A stretch of 33,606 nucleotides of DNA, from positions 1-33,606 of the forward strand of contig JAURFD010000016.1 in assembly GCA_030827125.1 (NCBI GenBank). Reading direction: 5' to 3'. This stretch comes from Candidatus Nanopelagicales bacterium. GTDB taxonomy: Bacteria; Actinomycetota; Actinomycetes; S36-B12. Shown one piece after another: positions 7,956 to 14,554 of this stretch. Each line of letters starts with the position of its first letter. Position 1 is the first letter of the stretch. The notes under the pieces were generated by a model. That model did no database searches. It saw only the letters and a program-made list of their open reading frames with translations, and was not told the origin of the DNA. Made by a program: the position numbers and the translations under genes.

Positions 7956-8981
7956 GTGAGCACCGCGATCCGGCTGACCGGCCTACGCAAGACGTTCGGT
8001 GACGTCGTCGCCGTTGACAGCGTCGATCTTGAGGTGGCTGACGGCGAGTTCCTCACCCTGCTCGGCCCCTCGGGGTCCGGCAAGACCACCGTGCTGCGCA
8101 TGGTCGCCGGCTTTGAGCAGCCGACGGCGGGGGCGATCGAACTTGCCGGTGTCGATGTCACTGGGACCCCGCCCTACAACCGGGACGTCAACACCGTCTT
8201 CCAGGACTACGCGCTCTTCCCGCACATGAATGTGCTGGACAACGTCGAGTACGGCCTGCGCGTGAAGAAGGTACCCAAGGCCGAACGCCGCAGTCGGGCG
8301 CAGGAGGCACTCGACGCCGTACGCCTCGGTGACTACGGCGAACGCAAGCCGAGTCAACTCTCCGGTGGTCAGCGGCAGCGCGTTGCTCTGGCTCGGGCCC
8401 TGGTCAACAAGCCGCGCGTGCTCCTGCTCGACGAGCCACTCGGCGCACTCGATCTCAAACTCCGCGAGCAGATGCAGGTGGAGTTGAAGGAGTTGCAGCG
8501 CGAGGTCGGCATCACATTTGTTTTCGTGACGCACGATCAGGAGGAAGCGCTCACGATGTCGGACCGTATCGCGGTTTTTGACGCGGGCCGCATTGCTCAG
8601 ATCGGCACACCGACTGAGATCTATGAGCACCCGAAGACCGCGTTCGTCGCGGGTTTTGTCGGCGTCTCGAATTTGCTCGAGGCGGGAGCCGCGGCGACGA
8701 TCCTCGGCCGGGAGGGCACCTGGTCGGTCCGCCCGGAGAAGATCCGGGTGATGCTCGGCGAGGCCTCAGCGGAGGGCAATGAGCGTGCGGCCGCGGGGAC
8801 GATCCACGAGGTTGTCTACGTCGGTATGGCCACGCGATTCTTCGTCGACCTTGATGCGGGCGGCACCCTGATCGCCGTTCAGCAGAACTCTCACGCGACC
8901 TCGGCGGATGTCAACGCCATGAGGGGGCAGCGCGTGACCTTGTTGTGGAACACCGAAAACGAGATCCACGTCGGATCCTGA
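7956..8981 (+). CDS. potA: Polyamine-type ABC transporter, ATP-binding protein
   Basis: This 341-residue ATPase has Walker [10 protein letters not shown] (Lys43), Q-loop [11 protein letters not shown], signature LSGGQRQR, Walker [13 protein letters not shown] and H-loop [11 protein letters not shown]-terminal TOBE-like region follows ([12 protein letters not shown]). [10 protein letters not shown] and the arrangement with a binding protein and two separate permeases place it in the PotA family of spermidine/putrescine importers. The GTG start has a strong GGAGG site. It heads an operon in the order A-D-B-C. The specific substrate is inferred from the family; related systems import other cationic or opine-type compounds. 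Confidence 0.88.
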   Translation: MSTAIRLTGLRKTFGDVVAVDSVDLEVADGEFLTLLGPSGSGKTTVLRMVAGFEQPTAGAIELAGVDVTGTPPYNRDVNTVFQDYALFPHMNVLDNVEYGLRVKKVPKAERRSRAQEALDAVRLGDYGERKPSQLSGGQRQRVALARALVNKPRVLLLDEPLGALDLKLREQMQVELKELQREVGITFVFVTHDQEEALTMSDRIAVFDAGRIAQIGTPTEIYEHPKTAFVAGFVGVSNLLEAGAAATILGREGTWSVRPEKIRVMLGEASAEGNERAAAGTIHEVVYVGMATRFFVDLDAGGTLIAVQQNSHATSADVNAMRGQRVTLLWNTENEIHVGS

Positions 8982-9038
8982 CGGTGTTCGCAGGACCGCA
9001 ACCATCCGGGTCGGTCCACGAAAGAGAAGGAGGAGCAG

Positions 9039-10214
9039 GTGCAGAAGACGCAGCTGCTAAAGATGCTGGCCGTTGGCGGTGCCGCGGCCCTGGCTCTTGC
9101 CGCCTGTGGTGGCGGGAGCGATAGCGGATCGGGTGGTGCACCCGATGTGCCGATGTACGAGGGCCCCGTTGGCGACGGCGAGGGTCAGCTCAACATTCTC
9201 GCGTGGCCGGGCTATGCCGAGGACGGCAGCACCGATCCCGCGGCCGACTGGATCACGCCATTCGAGGAGCAGACGGGCTGCCAGGTCAACGTCAAGGTGT
9301 TCGGCACCTCCGACGAGGCCGTCAAGCTCATGCAGGGTGGTGGCTGGGACGTGGTCTCGGCCTCCGGTGACGCGACGCTGCGCCTGATCTATGGCAGCAA
9401 CGTGCAGCCGGTGAACACCGACCTCACCCCCAACTACGCCGACATCTTCCCCGACCTGAAGATGCAGTCGCACAACAGCGTCAACGGCGTTGCCTACGGC
9501 ATGCCGCATGGTCGCGGCGCGAACCTGCTCGTGTGGAACAAGGATGTCGTGGGTGAAACCGCTGACTCCTGGTCGATCATGTTCGAGCCGGATTCCCCCG
9601 CTGCCGGTGGGGTGGGCCCGTACGACTCGCCCATCTACATCGCTGATGCGGCGGTCTACCTGATGGCCACGCAGCCCGATCTGGGTATCAAGGATCCCTA
9701 CTCACTCGATCAGACCCAGTTCGATGCGGCAATCGCGCTGCTCAAGGAGCAGAAGGCCCTGGTGAGCGAGTACTGGAGCGACTACAACAAGCAGATCGAG
9801 GCCATCACCAACGGCACGATGACCGGTGCGACTTCCTGGCAGGTCCTGGTCAATTACTACCCCGAGAACATCGGGTCGACCAAGGCCAAGGAAGGCGCCA
9901 CCGGCTGGTCTGACACCTGGATGATCGCCAAGGACACGCCGAACATCAACTGCTCCTACAAGTGGCTTGACTGGATTGCCTCCCCGGCAATCAACCAGCA
10001 GGCCACGGCGTGGTTCGGCGAGGCGCCGAGCAACGTCAAGGCGTGCGACATCGATCCGCAGCAGTGCACGGACTACCACGCGGGCGAGACCGCCTACTGG
10101 GAGAACGTCTACTACTGGAACACCCCGACCGAGGTGTGCCTCGACGGCCGTACGGACGTCAAGTGCGTGCCCTATTCGGAGTGGTCGAAGGCCTGGTCGG
10201 AGCTTCGCTCCTAA
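9039..10214 (+). CDS. potD: Polyamine-type ABC transporter, substrate-binding lipoprotein
   Basis: This 391-residue lipoprotein has a signal peptide ending at LAAC (Cys about residue 23) followed by a Gly/Ser tether. The mature part starts QLNILAWPGYAED and continues with WITPFEEQTGCQV, GGGWDVVSASGD and GMPHGRGANLLVWN, all typical of PotD-like extracellular solute-binding proteins. Several extra cysteines occur in the C-terminal third (NINCSYKW, VKACDIDPQQC, EVCLDGRTDVKC), suggesting disulphides outside the membrane. GTG start with a strong AAGGAGGA site. It lies between the ATPase and permease genes of the same transporter. The exact ligand cannot be read from sequence. Confidence 0.88.
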   Translation: MQKTQLLKMLAVGGAAALALAACGGGSDSGSGGAPDVPMYEGPVGDGEGQLNILAWPGYAEDGSTDPAADWITPFEEQTGCQVNVKVFGTSDEAVKLMQGGGWDVVSASGDATLRLIYGSNVQPVNTDLTPNYADIFPDLKMQSHNSVNGVAYGMPHGRGANLLVWNKDVVGETADSWSIMFEPDSPAAGGVGPYDSPIYIADAAVYLMATQPDLGIKDPYSLDQTQFDAAIALLKEQKALVSEYWSDYNKQIEAITNGTMTGATSWQVLVNYYPENIGSTKAKEGATGWSDTWMIAKDTPNINCSYKWLDWIASPAINQQATAWFGEAPSNVKACDIDPQQCTDYHAGETAYWENVYYWNTPTEVCLDGRTDVKCVPYSEWSKAWSELRS

Positions 10215-10235
10215 GGACCTGAGCCTGTCTGGTTA

Positions 10236-10262
10236 AGCACTATCGAGCACAGCACTATCGAG
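10236..10262 (+). repeat. Short tandem direct repeat upstream of potB
   Basis: AGCACTATCGAG occurs twice (10236-10247 and 10251-10262) with a 15-bp period, in the 69-bp gap between potD and potB. It is not palindromic and its role is unknown. Confidence 0.6.
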
Positions 10263-10283
10263 AAGAGAGGCGGCGAGGGAGCA

Positions 10284-11159
10284 GTGGCAGCGACGACGGC
10301 CAGTCCCCCGAAGGGGGGTTTCGGCTATCGGCATCCGCGGGCACGGCTCGCAGCGTTGCTGGCAGCGCCGATGACCTGGCTGGTCGTGGTCTACCTCGGC
10401 TCCCTCGCCGCCCTCTTCCTCACCGCCTTCTGGACGGTGGACGGCTTCACCAGTGCCATCGTCCGTACGTTCACGTTCGACAACTTCATCGAGGTCTTCA
10501 CGACCCCGGCGTATCTGCAGACGATGCTCCGCACCCTAGGGATCGCAATCGCGGTGACGATCGTGTGTTTGGTCCTTGCGATCCCGGTCGCCTACTTCAT
10601 GGCCCGGGTGGCTCGACCTCGCTGGCAGCCACTGCTCGTGGCGATGATCCTCACCCCGCTGTGGGCGTCGTACCTGGTCAAGGTCTATGCCTGGCGTGCG
10701 ATGCTCACACCGGAAAACGGCGTCATTGCGTGGTTCGCCAGCCCCTTCGGCCTCGGCGGCCCCGGCTTCGGTGAGGTGGGCATCATCATCACTCTCACCT
10801 ATCTATGGCTGCCCTACATGATCCTGCCGGTGTACGCCGGCTTCATCCGCCTGCCCAACTCGATGCTGGATGCGTCCGCGGATCTCGGTGCCAAGGGCTG
10901 GCGCACGTTCCGCAGCGTCATCATCCCGATGATCTTCCCGTCGGTGGTGGCCGGATCGATCTTCACGTTTTCCCTCAGCCTGGGTGACTACATCACCGCG
11001 CAGATCGTGGGTGGCAAGGTCATCATGCTCGGCAATGTCGTGCAGCAGAACTACGTGACGAATCTGCCGTTTGCCGCAGCGTTTGCCACCATCCCCGTGG
11101 TCATCGTGCTCATGTACCTCGCGATCGTGCGGCGATCCGGAGCCTTGGAGAACCTGTGA
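10284..11159 (+). CDS. potB: Polyamine-type ABC transporter, permease 1
   Basis: This 291-residue inner-membrane protein has about six transmembrane segments, the first being WLVVVYLGSLAALFLTAFW. The EAA loop DASADLGAKGWRTFRSVIIP near residue 195 contacts the PotA ATPase. The start is GTG, with GAGGGAG upstream. The stop overlaps the GTG of potC by four bases, so the two permeases are translationally coupled and probably form the heterodimeric channel. Confidence 0.9.
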   Translation: MAATTASPPKGGFGYRHPRARLAALLAAPMTWLVVVYLGSLAALFLTAFWTVDGFTSAIVRTFTFDNFIEVFTTPAYLQTMLRTLGIAIAVTIVCLVLAIPVAYFMARVARPRWQPLLVAMILTPLWASYLVKVYAWRAMLTPENGVIAWFASPFGLGGPGFGEVGIIITLTYLWLPYMILPVYAGFIRLPNSMLDASADLGAKGWRTFRSVIIPMIFPSVVAGSIFTFSLSLGDYITAQIVGGKVIMLGNVVQQNYVTNLPFAAAFATIPVVIVLMYLAIVRRSGALENL

Positions 11160-11962
11160 CGACCAGCCGCGGCACCAAGGTCGCCCTCAGCATCTTCGCG
11201 GTCATTGCGTTTGCCTTCGTCTATGTGCCGCTCGCGGTCGTGCTCATCAGTTCCTTCAATGCTGGTGACACCCTCGCCTGGCCACCCGCTGGCTTCTCCA
11301 CGCAGTGGTGGGCCAAGGCCATCGACAACGAGGGAGTCCGCAACGCCATCGTGACGAGTGTTGTGCTCGGGCTTGTCGCGACGGCCGTGGCGCTGATCTT
11401 TGGCACTCTCGCGGCGCTTGCGCTCTCACGATTCAACTTCTTTGGCAAGGATGCGGTTTCGCTGCTGATTATCCTGCCGATCGCGTTGCCCGGCATCGTC
11501 ACCGGTATCGCGCTCAACAACGTCTTCACAAGTTATCTCGGTGGCCTGACCTTCATGACACTCGTCGTGGGTCACTCGACGTTCTGCATTGTCGTCATCT
11601 ATAACAATGCGATCGCACGACTGCGTCGCATGGGCGGCAATATGGAGGAAGCCTCAGCCGATCTCGGTGCGCGTGGCTTCACGACCTTCCGGCTCGTGAC
11701 TTTCCCGCTCATGCGGTCAGCGATCCTTGCCGGTGCGGTACTCGCCTTCGGGCTGAGCTTTGACGAGATCATCGTGACGACATTCACCGCGGGCCCGGGC
11801 ATCACCACCCTGCCGATCTGGATCTATCAGAACCTCTTCCGCCCCAACCAGGCCCCGATCGTCAACGTCGTCGCCGCGGCCTTGGTCATCGTGTCGATCA
11901 TCCCGATCTACGTCGTGCAGAAGTTCTCTAGCGCCGATGAGCGTGGCGGCGGGGTTATCTAA
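11156..11962 (+). CDS. potC: Polyamine-type ABC transporter, permease 2
   Basis: This 268-residue membrane protein has about six transmembrane segments and the EAA loop EASADLGARGFTTFRLVTFP near residue 165. The N-terminal VPLAVVLISSFNAGD and the ISSFN motif are typical of PotC/PotI permeases. The GTG start lies inside the stop of potB (GTGA overlap). It is the last gene of the A-D-B-C operon and converges on the minus-strand lipoprotein gene 21 bp downstream. Confidence 0.9.
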   Translation: MTTSRGTKVALSIFAVIAFAFVYVPLAVVLISSFNAGDTLAWPPAGFSTQWWAKAIDNEGVRNAIVTSVVLGLVATAVALIFGTLAALALSRFNFFGKDAVSLLIILPIALPGIVTGIALNNVFTSYLGGLTFMTLVVGHSTFCIVVIYNNAIARLRRMGGNMEEASADLGARGFTTFRLVTFPLMRSAILAGAVLAFGLSFDEIIVTTFTAGPGITTLPIWIYQNLFRPNQAPIVNVVAAALVIVSIIPIYVVQKFSSADERGGGVI

Positions 11963-11983
11963 CGACCTGGCTGCCTTCGCGGA

Positions 11984-12424
11984 CTAGCCACAGAAGTCCG
12001 CGACGTTGCTGCTCGCACCACCGAGGGCCTCGGCAGCCTGCTGGGTGGTGACGCCATTGTTGTCGGAGGCGGCCACCGCGAGCCAGTTGGCACCGTAGGC
12101 GATCTCCGACTCACTGCCCCTGCCTGCCGCATCGGCGCACAGGGTCGACTTGACCTCGTCGAAATCCTCGACGGTGTCGGCGACGGCGACGACAACCGCG
12201 CCCGTGGTGCCGACCAGGCAGGTCACGGCGCGGGCGACGACCCCGTCCTCGAGAGCCTCCACGGAGGAGTCGGTGCACTCGATCCCTGCATCGGTGAGCC
12301 GGGGGACGACGTCGTCGACCGACAACGTGCTGGCACCGCTGCTACCTCCGCCGCAGGCGGCGAGAGTGAGTGCCGCAGCGGTGGCAGCGAGCGTGGCGAG
12401 GAGCGTGCGAGGGCGTGAGTTCAT
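11984..12424 (-). CDS. Small lipoprotein of unknown function
   Basis: This 146-residue protein has a lipoprotein signal ending at the lipobox LAAC (Cys about residue 24). A GGGSSGAST tether and an acidic, alanine-rich domain follow, with three further cysteines (GIECTD, VTCLVG, STLCAD) and a Cys-Gly at the C-terminus. No family is recognised. It is probably anchored on the outer face of the membrane, and the paired cysteines may form disulphides. TAGCCT six bases before the ATG points to a leaderless transcript of its own, even though the gene lies only 9 bp downstream of the GH5 endoglucanase on the same strand. Confidence 0.75.
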   Translation of the reverse strand: MNSRPRTLLATLAATAAALTLAACGGGSSGASTLSVDDVVPRLTDAGIECTDSSVEALEDGVVARAVTCLVGTTGAVVVAVADTVEDFDEVKSTLCADAAGRGSESEIAYGANWLAVAASDNNGVTTQQAAEALGGASSNVADFCG

Positions 12425-12430
12425 GCCGTG

Positions 12431-12436
12431 AGGCTA
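12431..12436 (-). promoter_or_regulatory. -10 element that contains the stop codon of the upstream gene
   Basis: TAGCCT on the minus strand is followed by CACGGC and the ATG at 12424. Its first three bases, TAG at 12434-12436, are also the stop codon of the GH5 endoglucanase. Confidence 0.6.
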
Positions 12437-14347
12437 GCGGAGGCGCTTGACCGTGACGGTGCCACCGCTTACGCAGAGACCGGTGTCCTTGTGCAGGGAG
12501 CGTGTCAATGCCCAGCTCGGCAGCGTCAGGGTGAGGGTGTCACCTGATCGTGTCGATTTCGCGTTCCACAGGCTGGTGACCGAACCGGTGACGGTCAACG
12601 TCACCGTGCTGGGAACCGGTGCGACGAGTTCAAGGTGCGCACACATGCCATTGGCCCAGGTGGAGTCCACCACCAGTCGGTCGCCGCCAATCGGCGTGGG
12701 CGTGGGCGCGGGGGTGGGTGTGGGTGTGGGTGTGGGCGTGGGCGTGGGTGTGGGTGTCGGCGTGGGTGTCGGCGTGGGCTGTCCCGCGAGGGACACAGTG
12801 CCGTTCACACACAGACCGGTTGCGGTGTACGTCGATCCGGCGGGCACGGTGCGTGCCCACGTGGGTGCGGTCAGCCGCGTGAGGGAGCCGTTGCTGCTGG
12901 TGCTGGCATTCCACACGCTGGTGAGTGAACCGGAGATCGCCACATCGACCGTGGACCAGTTCTGCGTTGAGGAGGTGCCGTTGGCCATCGCCAGGTGCAC
13001 GCACATGCCACTGCCCCATTGAGAGTCCACAACCAGCGATGTCGTGAGAGCGCCGGGAACCGTCGGAGTAGGCGTCGGAGTCGGAGTAGGCGTCGGAGTC
13101 GGCGTCGGAGTCGGCGTCGGAGTAGGCGTCGGAGTCGGCGTCGGAGTCGGCGTCGGAGTCGGCGTCGGCGTGGGGGTCGGAGTCGGCGTACTGCCCATCA
13201 TGGAACTCAGCAGCGCCATCTTGTCGGCGTGCACCGTGCGCCAGTCGTCAGTGAGCACGCCACCGGTGTCGCCGGAGTTGGGGTTCCAGGACCAGAAGGT
13301 CCAGCTCATGCCCTTGGCTGCGAGGTAGTCGGTGAACTGCGTGATCCAGCGGCCTTCGACGGTGTCGGTCGTGACGTTCTTGGCGCCAAACTCACCGATG
13401 AGGATGGGGGCGATGCGCTGATCGTGGATGTAGCCGAAGCCCTTCTGCCAGCGGTCGGCCAGGATGGCGGACATGTTCGGGTCGCTGAACCAGGGTTGGG
13501 CGAAGACGCCGGGACCGTACTCGTGCGGTGAGTAGACGAGACGGTCGGCAACGTTCAAGCGCACCGGGTTGTTGCGCACACCCTCCAGATTGCCGCCCCA
13601 CCAGTGCCGGTCGAGCTGCTGCCCACCGGCGACGGCGCCCTCGATGCCTTCCACGACGATCAGCTTCTGTGGCGCGATGGCGAGCACCGCGTTGCCGGCT
13701 CGCTCGGCGGCGCGCCGCCAGTCCGTCGCGGAGCCATCACCCCAGGTGGCGCGGCCGTGCGGTTCGTTCTTGAGATCGAAGGCCACGACATTGTCGTCGT
13801 CGCCGTACCGCTGGGCCATCATCTTCCATGTGGCGATCCAGTCGGCCTCGCTGTAGCCGTTCTGTCCGTACCAGAGGTCGTACATGAAGCCGTCGTCAGC
13901 GAGAGAGTGGTTGTCGAGGATCACCATGAGCCCAAGGCGGTCCGCCTCGGTGATGATGATGTCCATGACCTGCAGCGGGGTCTTGCCGGCAAGTTCGGCG
14001 TTCTTGCCTCCGCCGTAGTCGATGCCATTGGTGGACGACGAGTTCACCGCCTGCACGGAGAACGGCATGCGGATGGTGTTGAAGCCAAGGTCCTTGATCT
14101 GGCGGAGCATGTCCTTGTAGTCGCGGGACCACAGGCCGTGTGGTGCATGCGTCGCGGTCTCGAAGCCGAACCAGTTGACTCCCTCCCACACGACCGTTTT
14201 GCCGGAGGCGTCGACGATGCGATTGCCATCAGTGTGCAAGGGGTACGCCGTTCCCGCGCTGGCAGCACTCGCCGTCTGGAGTCCGAGGCCGCCGGCGAGC
14301 AGGGCGAGCAATGTGCCCAGGAGGGGGGCGATCCGTCGTGCGTTCAT
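12434..14347 (-). CDS. Secreted GH5 endoglucanase with two CBM2-like modules
   Basis: This predicted extracellular cellulase of 637 residues has a signal peptide ending near residue 28, then a GH5 domain (about 36-390). The start YPLHTDGNRIVDASGK and VNWFGFETATHAPHGLWSRDY closely resemble the Acidothermus E1 (GH5_1) endoglucanase as I recall it. The acid/base is Glu195 in LKNEPHG and the nucleophile Glu319 in IGEFGAK. A long Pro-Thr linker leads to a CBM2-like module (LVVDSQWGSGMCVHL), a second PT linker and another CBM2-like module at the C-terminus. A clear AAGGAG site precedes the ATG. The catalytic domain is very similar to the second GH5 protein at 17.4-18.9 kb, which points to duplication. 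Substrate is inferred to be cellulose or another beta-1,4-glucan. Confidence 0.93.
   Translation of the reverse strand: MNARRIAPLLGTLLALLAGGLGLQTASAASAGTAYPLHTDGNRIVDASGKTVVWEGVNWFGFETATHAPHGLWSRDYKDMLRQIKDLGFNTIRMPFSVQAVNSSSTNGIDYGGGKNAELAGKTPLQVMDIIITEADRLGLMVILDNHSLADDGFMYDLWYGQNGYSEADWIATWKMMAQRYGDDDNVVAFDLKNEPHGRATWGDGSATDWRRAAERAGNAVLAIAPQKLIVVEGIEGAVAGGQQLDRHWWGGNLEGVRNNPVRLNVADRLVYSPHEYGPGVFAQPWFSDPNMSAILADRWQKGFGYIHDQRIAPILIGEFGAKNVTTDTVEGRWITQFTDYLAAKGMSWTFWSWNPNSGDTGGVLTDDWRTVHADKMALLSSMMGSTPTPTPTPTPTPTPTPTPTPTPTPTPTPTPTPTPTPTPTPTPTVPGALTTSLVVDSQWGSGMCVHLAMANGTSSTQNWSTVDVAISGSLTSVWNASTSSNGSLTRLTAPTWARTVPAGSTYTATGLCVNGTVSLAGQPTPTPTPTPTPTPTPTPTPTPTPAPTPTPIGGDRLVVDSTWANGMCAHLELVAPVPSTVTLTVTGSVTSLWNAKSTRSGDTLTLTLPSWALTRSLHKDTGLCVSGGTVTVKRLR
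12693..12780 (-). repeat. Pro-Thr linker minisatellite (second linker of the first GH5)
   Basis: Tandem six-base units of the type GGYGTG encode alternating Pro-Thr on the minus strand. Low-complexity coding DNA; copy number is likely to vary by slippage. Confidence 0.85.
13062..13189 (-). repeat. Pro-Thr linker minisatellite (first linker of the first GH5)
   Basis: About twenty tandem units alternate between GGCGTC and GGAGTC/GGAGTA, forming a 12-bp super-repeat, and encode (Pro-Thr)n between the GH5 domain and the first CBM2-like module. Confidence 0.88.
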
Positions 14348-14417
14348 GGTGGCTCCTTCGTCGTCGCTCCGTGGTCTCAGCGTTTCGGCTGGTCGAGGGC
14401 TAGTCGCGGTGAGTGAT

Positions 14418-14429
14418 GCCTTCCCAGGA
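14418..14429 (-). promoter_or_regulatory. 12-base element shared with the LPMO-chitinase upstream region
   Basis: TCCTGGGAAGGC (minus strand) lies 70 bp upstream of the first GH5 gene. The identical 12-mer occurs 85 bp upstream of the LPMO-chitinase start. It may be a regulatory site; no known factor is assigned. Confidence 0.4.
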
Positions 14430-14445
14430 GGTTTTCCGAGTGGGT

Positions 14446-14457
14446 GGTGCTAGCACC
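14446..14457. promoter_or_regulatory. Perfect palindrome upstream of the first GH5 gene
   Basis: GGTGCTAGCACC is a 12-bp perfect palindrome about 100 bp upstream of the GH5 start. The half-site GGTGCTGG recurs at 14476-14483. The shape fits a LacI- or TetR-type operator, but the regulator is unknown. The rest of this 207-bp gap holds the terminator at 14505-14541 and the shared 12-mer; no gene is seen in it. Confidence 0.4.
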
Positions 14458-14504
14458 GTGCTTGCGCATTGCATCGGTGCTGGTGGGGTCCGTGGATGCG
14501 AAAC

Positions 14505-14541
14505 GACGAAGACCGCGCACGACGCGTGCGCGGTCTTCGTC
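14505..14541 (-). terminator. Transcription terminator hairpin after the LPMO-chitinase gene
   Basis: Two perfect 16-bp arms (14505-14520 and 14526-14541) enclose the 5-base loop GACGC, starting 13 bp after the stop codon. There is only a short GTTT tail on the minus strand, as is common in actinobacterial terminators. The core GCGCACGACGCGTGCGC is shared, with one change, with the hairpin after the second GH5 gene. Confidence 0.85.
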
Positions 14542-14554
14542 ACCATGAGGGTGC

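Noticed and set aside
13062-13189. Possible CRISPR-like array
   Set aside because: The repeats are contiguous 6/12-bp units with no spacers and encode an in-frame Pro-Thr linker.
14348-14504. Possible riboswitch upstream of the first GH5 gene
   Set aside because: I compared the region by memory with c-di-GMP and ydaO-type riboswitch consensus and found no match; a covariance search would be needed to revisit it.
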